64,000 nucleotides of DNA from Perkinsus marinus ATCC 50983 (lineage: Eukaryota > Perkinsozoa > Perkinsida > Perkinsidae). Below, piece by piece: positions 58,004-64,000 of the stretch. The position numbers were made by a program, and so were the translations under genes. Numbering within the stretch: the first letter of the stretch is position 1; each line of letters starts with the position of its first letter. The notes below the pieces were generated by a model. It made no database searches and was not told where the DNA came from. It was given only the letters and a program-made list of their open reading frames with translations. Location: assembly GCF_000006405.1 (NCBI RefSeq), contig NW_003210321.1, forward strand, positions 68,523-132,522, written 5' to 3'.

Positions 58004-61000
58004 ATGCCTGGTTCGGATGTCCTACCCGGCAATATCATCGTAACGGAATACGAGATACATATCAAGCCTAGTCTGGACACTTTCAAGTTTGAAGGCTCTT
58101 CACGGATCCACTTAACTGTCGTGGAGGCAACAACTATTATCAAGTTACATGCGAAGGAGTTGGCCTTCGAGCCCAAGGTAGTATTTGCCGACAGTTGGTA
58201 AGGAACCATCGGAGGTCTCAGGTTGTTTTTACCCCATCTGGTCGTGATCCTATCGAGGCTGTTTCTGTGAGACTCTCGCCGGAGTCTACTGTGGTCAGCT
58301 TTGAGTTCGGGGAGGAGTTGTCTATGGGCCCGGGGAGCCTTGACGTCGACTATATCGGAACTATCAATGACCAAATGGCCGGCTTTTACAGGTCTAGGTA
58401 AGTGGGTGAGGTGCTCTATCTCTGTGCTTTTATATCGAGTGTAGACCCTTGGATGGTGTTCATCAGTTACACTGACCTGTCGGGCAAGCAGCGTTATATG
58501 GGAACGACGTTTTTCGCTCTCATCCATGCCCGAAGGGCCTTCCCTTGTGTGGATGAGCCCGAGGCCAAGGCTGTCTTCCGTATAACCATCTCGTGCGATG
58601 CGCGGCTACAGGTAGGATGAGGACAAAATATGCCGCGCAGAGTTCTATCAGGCTATCTCAAATATGCCCGAAGCCTCGAGAAGCCTGTACAATGGTGGGA
58701 GCCCTGGTTCCCCCATCCCTTATCAAAAGGTGGAATTCATGCCCACGCCGAGAATGAGCACCTACCTCTGTGCCTTCTGTATCGGCCAGTTCGAGTTCCT
58801 CCAGGCTACTACTCGGAATGGGACTTTGGTAGCCTCCTTCGTATACCTCAGTCGATCCCCGTCAGTCGGTGGCAACTATTAGGTTCGAACCATATGCACG
58901 CCCGGCAAGAAGGACCTTCTGCATTATGCTCTGGACTGCGGTGTTAAGTCCATCGAATGGTAGTACTCTTGGATCGCCTCGGAAGAGTCTCTCGGTTGCC
59001 CATATTAGGTATGAGGACTTCTTTGGTATGCGCTATGCCCTCCCCAAAATGGACATGATAGCCATTCCCGACTTCGCCATGGGAGCTATGGAGAATTGGG
59101 GCCTGGTCACATACAGGGAAACTGATCTCTTATGCGATCCTGAAAGAGTAGGGCTACACCATCTTCCGAATACTGAGTAAATCGTCGTCTGCCATCAGAC
59201 TTCCGTTGCTCGAATGGCCCGAGTCGCCACTGTAGTAGCCCACGAGCTGGCCCATCAGTGGTTCGGCAATCTGGTCACGATGCATTGGTGGGACGAGCTC
59301 TGGCTCAACGAGGGCTTCGCTACCTTTATGCAGTATCTCTGTACAGACGCCCTTCAGCCCGAACTAGGCGTCTGGAACATGTACTTACCGGAATCTCCGT
59401 ACACTCGCAGCACTTTGGTCTGGGATCAGGTACATCTCGGACACCCTCGAGGGAGCTCTAACTGTTGACGGCCTGAGGTCGAGCCATCCCATCGTGGTCC
59501 ATCTAGATAGTGCTGAAGAAGCTGAACAGGTAGTATCCTCTATGGCACATGCAGCCACTCTATGGGAACTCCGGAGTATTGCAGAAGGAAGCCTGCTGGA
59601 GGAATACCATCTCAAGTTCTAGGTCCTCGACTATATATCATATCGGAAGGGCTCGGCGGTTGTGAGGCTCCTATGGAGCTACGTTGGTGAGGAGAAGTTC
59701 CAAAAGGCATTACAGTTGTATATGGGAAAGCATCGGTATGGCAACGCGACTACAGACGATCTTTGGAAGGCCGTGGAGGAGGTGAGAATTCGCGTTAGCG
59801 TTGCCGCGTTTGACTGTACCCATGGAAGGTATCGGGCCAACCCGTGAAGGAGATGATGGACTCATGGACCGACCAGATGGGCTACCCTGTATTGGAGGTC
59901 GGCCCTCGTGACTCCAATGGTAACTGTAGAGTCGCACAAAGTTGGTTTCTATCTGATGGCTCGGTGAAGGAAGGGGATGAGGAGAAGAAGTGGGTGGTGC
60001 CGATCCTCGTTGGTGATGATAAGACCCCGGAAGCCTCTCTGGGGAGTTTGACGCTCCTAAAGGATAGAGAGACTACTGTCAAGGTGTCTACTTCCAAGTG
60101 GCACGCCTTCAACTGGGGTGCTTGGGTACCCTATCGAGTCCACTACACTTGCCATGCTGATGTTGATGCCCTTCTCGAAGCTATCACATCCAAGGAGCTC
60201 CCCGTGGCAAACAGAATTCACTTCGCCTTTGACACACTGGCCCTATGCAAGGCTGGGCGGGTGCAGCCCGAGGAGATCCCCAAGGTCCTCCTTGCTTACA
60301 GAGAGGAGGTCGACCCCGATGTCTGGGATGCCCTTGTGAGAGTCATAGGAGCTCTTCATCTAGTCTGTGTCGGTATCGGCAAGGAAGAGCCCTTCGAGCA
60401 GCTCGTCCACTGTATGATTGAACCACTCCTAACTAAGTGCGGTTGGCGCCTCAAGAACACTGATACGGCAAAGGACCGCCAACTTAGAGCAGCTGTGACC
60501 TCTCTAGCAGCCATCCACTGCCAGTCGGATGCAGGCCTTGCTGCCTCCTGTGTCGAGATGACTCTAGATTACCTTGATGACCACACAAGCCTAGCTGATG
60601 ATGTTCGGGCATCGGTGTTCAAGTTGGCCCTAGCTGGTGGGGAGAGTAGCGATGAGCTCTGGAGGCAGCTCGTAAGTAAGGCTGAAGATCCCGCTACACC
60701 ACAGACTGAACGTGTCGACATATACCACGCGATAGGGTGAGACGCCTTCGCCCAGTCCTCCTCGAATATGGCCTCTCTCCTTGTAGATTCGTCCGCAGCA
60801 AAGCACTGAAGCGGAAGGTTTTACAGTGGAGTCTGACGCCATCGGTGAAGACCCAGGATTTCTTCTTCCCAATGGCGAGCGTTAGGCTCTCCTCGAAGGA
60901 CGGCGCTGACCTTGCCTGGGATTGGCTGGAGACGAACTTCAGTGCTGTTCGTAGCAGAGTGTCTACGGCGAGCTCGACTCTCCTGGCCTCTGTCCTTATC

Positions 61001-61269
61001 AGCTGCTCGAGGAATGCTTATACAGTGGAAATGGCGGAGCGTGTGGAGAAGCTGATGGCCGATAACAACCTGAAGGGGGTAATCATACATAGCTGCAAGA
61101 GGAAGGCCATATGGTTCATCTGCATGAAGGTGATCCCTTTCGTTAGATATCCCGTTCGGCGTCCCAGGTGGCAGAGACTATCCGCTCTAATGCTGCCCTC
61201 GTCGGAAGAGCATCCAACTCCCCACTCGCGAGCGCTTCATATTGGCAACAGCTCGCGACCAACCTTTGA
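58004..61269 (+). CDS. M1 aminopeptidase, copy C, divergent
   Basis: Starts [19 protein letters not shown] with no leader exon visible. [15 protein letters not shown] and NEGFATF are all present between about 59080 and 59330. The segment corresponding to [14 protein letters not shown] reads [15 protein letters not shown]: the Gln normally near the S1 site and the following Met-Glu are replaced. The C-terminal domain differs from A and B except for one short exon part (59831-60026) that is almost base-identical to the other copies. The final exons end QQLATNL. It is probably an active peptidase of altered specificity. Confidence 0.8.
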
Positions 61270-61386
61270 GTTGTTTCAGAGCTCTTCGATGTCCTTTTCA
61301 CATCGGCGTTTTTGAGTTTCCCCCTCCCCCATCTTGGGTCGTTTCGTAGTGATTTGAACACCCTTGCTGAACTCCCTTCCATTACC

Positions 61387-64000
61387 ATGGCTGACGACGC
61401 TTGCATGAGCAGCAGCAACCTCCTGGACAGCCACGTTCACGTTCGCGAATATGATATCCATTTAAAGCCAAATTTCGACACCTTCCGCTTCGAAGGTCTA
61501 TCGAAGATAGCGTTGGACATCACAGATCCCACCAAGGTCATCAACCTCCACGCAAAGGAGTTGGCTATTAGCGCTGGGGTAGGTACAGCGCACGATGTAG
61601 CCGTGGTGTGGTATGATGCCGCAGGTTACACTAGAATGCCCCTCCAATGGGAAGACGTACAATTCTGAGTCCATCGCTGTTAGCGAGAAGAACACTACCT
61701 GCACCTTCTGTTTTGCAGAGGAGCTCCCAGTCGGACCAGCGGTCCTCACCGTCGATTTCGTTGGCACCCTCAACGACCAGATGGCCGGCCTCTATCGCTC
61801 GGCGTAATACTCCATATAGATCTGTTCGATTTTCAACCCTCTTTTCGGTAGGTATGTGGATCAGTACGGCAAATCCAAGCATCTCCTCTGCACCCAGATG
61901 GAGGCTATCGACGCTCGAAGAGCGTTCCCCTGCATTGACGAGCCCAGCGCAAAAGCTGTTTTCCGCATCACAGTCACCACTGAAGCTCATAGACAGGTGA
62001 GGGGCCTAGTAGAGGATACCGTTCGTCTCGGGGAACCTGTCAGTAGAACCTGGTCAGGCAGCACTGGTTGCCGTCATGATAAGCGGACTAAGGGCACTGC
62101 ACTTTCTAGGTTATCTCCAACATGCCTGAGGCCTCCCGAGCCCTGTTCGCTGCTGAGCATAGTGGATCGTTGATGCAGAGAGTTACCTTTATGGCTTCCC
62201 CCTTGATGAGCCCCTACCTCATGGCACTGGTCGTAGGCGAGTTTGAATTTCTACAGTCCTCAACTCAGCGAGGCACTCTGGTAAGCAGAGCACCGAATGA
62301 GTCTTTGTAGGCTCTTCTAGGTCCGTGTTTTGGCCACACCAGGGAGGAAGGACCAGTGCCACTTCGCCTTGGACACTGCCACTCGTGTTTTGGAGTGGTA
62401 TGTGCCCCTCGATAGTCGCCCTTGTGATGTCCCTATCTCAGGTACGAGAAGTTCTTCGGTCTTCCATATCCTCTCCCTAAGCTGGACCTTGTTGCCATTC
62501 CCGACTTCGCCTGTGGCGCCATGGAGAACTGGGGTCTAGTCACTTTCCGAGAAGTCGATCTTCTTTGCGATCCAGCTAAGGTGAGCAGTGCTCACTGAGC
62601 ACTATGCGTTGGGTCTCTTCTCCTTTGTGTGGATACGGAATGCACATAGTCCATGTACAGGTCTCCGTCGGCACCCGTAAGCGCGTGGCTACCGTGGTTT
62701 GCCACGAGCTGGCCCATCAGTGGTTCGGCAACCTTGTCACCATGCAGTGGTGGGATGACCTTTGGCTCAACGAGGGGTTCGCTACCTTTATGGAGAACCT
62801 CTCCGCAGACGCTTTATTCCCCGACTTGGGTCTGTGGAACATGTAGCCCGGTATAGGATCAACCTGGTCCTCACTTGCTGCTACCAGGTATGTCAGTTCG
62901 GACTTGGAGAGCGCTTTCCATCTCGATGGTATGAGATCAAGCCACCCCATAAAGGTGCCCATCAGCGCCGCTGAGGATGTGGATGAGGTGAGGGAATACT
63001 TTGGCAGACCTCCGCATAATCGACGAAGCAGGTGTTCGATGCCATCTCGTATGAAAAGGGATGCGCTATCGTGAGGACACTGTGGGCGGTCCTCGGCGGT
63101 GAGGTCTTCCAGAAGGGCGTGCAGATCTACATGCAACGCCATCAGTACAAGAACACACAAACCTCCGATCTCTGGCAGGCCTTTGAAGAGGTAGGGAAGT
63201 ACGAGTAGAGCTGCTAGCGTTATACTACCTCTGGTTGCAGGCATCGGGTCAGCCAGTGAAGGAGATGATGGACTCATGGACCGACCAGATGGGCTACCCT
63301 GTATTGGAGGTCGGCCCTCGTGACTCCAATGGTAACTGTAGAGTCGCACAAAGTTGGTTCCTATCTGATGGCTCGGTGAAGGAAGGGGATGAGGAGAAGA
63401 AGTGGGTGGTGCCGATCCTCGTTGGTGATGATAAGACGCCATCGGGGGAGATGGGCAGACTCACTATGATGCGTGAGAAGTCTGAGACCATCAACGTCGG
63501 TAACGGCAAATGGGCCCTCCTCAACTACGGTGCGTGGGTTCCCTATAGAGTCCATTATAGCAGCCCAGAGATGAGAGTGGCCCTCGCCGAGGCAGTGGCA
63601 GACCGAAGCCTCCCGGTCCCCGACAGAATTCAACTCCTCGCTACCGTCAGGGCGTTGGCCAAAGCAAGGCACTTGACTGTATGTGAAGCCCTGCAATTGT
63701 TGACCTACTACAAGAACGAGGATGACGCTGATGTGTGGGATGCCATCGCTATCGCTGTGTCCGCGCTGGATCCCATTTGTATCGGGGTCGGCCGAGGCAA
63801 GGAAATGAACAGACTAGTCAGTGACCTCATCGAGGGGCCTCTGGCTCGTGTAGGTTGGGATTCCAAGCCTACAGATGAGTCCAAGACCAGACAGCTCCGC
63901 AGTACTTTCGTTCGCCTGGCGAGCAAATACTGCCACACCAACACGCAGATGGTCGACACCGCTTGCCAGCGAGCCCAAGCCTATCTAGAGGATCCTGCTT
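61387..64000 (+). CDS. M1 aminopeptidase, copy D (truncated by window end)
   Basis: Starts [20 protein letters not shown] with no leader exon visible. [30 protein letters not shown] and NEGFATF are intact. The run from 63241 to about 63540 matches copies A and B almost exactly and then diverges. The open frame continues past base 64000, so the C-terminal domain is incomplete. Confidence 0.85.

Noticed and set aside
1-64000. Spliced-leader RNA gene or rRNA genes
   Set aside because: No dinoflagellate/perkinsid spliced-leader sequence and no rRNA-like segment was seen when reading both strands; short remnants could be missed.

Overview
The window is nuclear DNA from an intron-dense protist. 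Almost every gene needs splicing, with GT-AG introns that are mostly 42-54 nt long. The gene content points to an alveolate close to Perkinsus: an Fe superoxide dismutase with a hydrophobic N-terminal anchor, MLO-like and folate/biopterin-transporter membrane proteins, and divergent eukaryotic housekeeping genes. The taxonomic call is inference. Exon coordinates were worked out by hand from reading frame and splice phase, and in every model given with full exon coordinates the exon lengths add up to a whole number of codons.

Layout: 1-2 kb holds a Thr-rich low-complexity ORF and several strong inverted repeats. 2.0-7.2 kb holds Fe-SOD, a coiled-coil protein and a putative PD-(D/E)XK nuclease-like protein. 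7.4-8.8 kb is a tandem array of nine tRNA-Trp units. 9.4-25.8 kb is a dense block: BART-domain protein (minus strand), DDHD phospholipase, IST1 (ESCRT-III), an assembly gap, THUMPD1/Tan1, proteasome alpha-4, three uncharacterised proteins, a tRNA-Leu cluster, and an alpha/beta hydrolase. 26.4-28.1 kb is a family-8 glycosyltransferase (minus strand). 29.2-32.6 kb is a degenerate array of roughly 175-bp units. 33.2-34.0 kb is an array of fifteen 53-bp units. 34.0-35.4 kb is a putative FtsJ-like methyltransferase (minus strand). 36.5-41.0 kb is an MLO-like membrane protein that runs into C-terminal EF-hands. 41.7-43.3 kb is a DUF1015 protein, 44.2-46.4 kb a two-RRM protein, and 47.6-49.3 kb a folate/biopterin transporter. 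50.3-64 kb carries four tandem M1-family aminopeptidase genes, the last cut by the window end.

The genes do not form a pathway and there is no operon logic. The strongest points for follow-up are the MLO/EF-hand fusion, the exon homogenisation between aminopeptidase paralogues with optional mitochondrial-type leader exons, two homologous ~300-nt introns in unrelated genes, a perfect T-shaped inverted repeat, and a GGCATA-N3-GCCCC motif that is both dispersed and the core of the 53-bp array.
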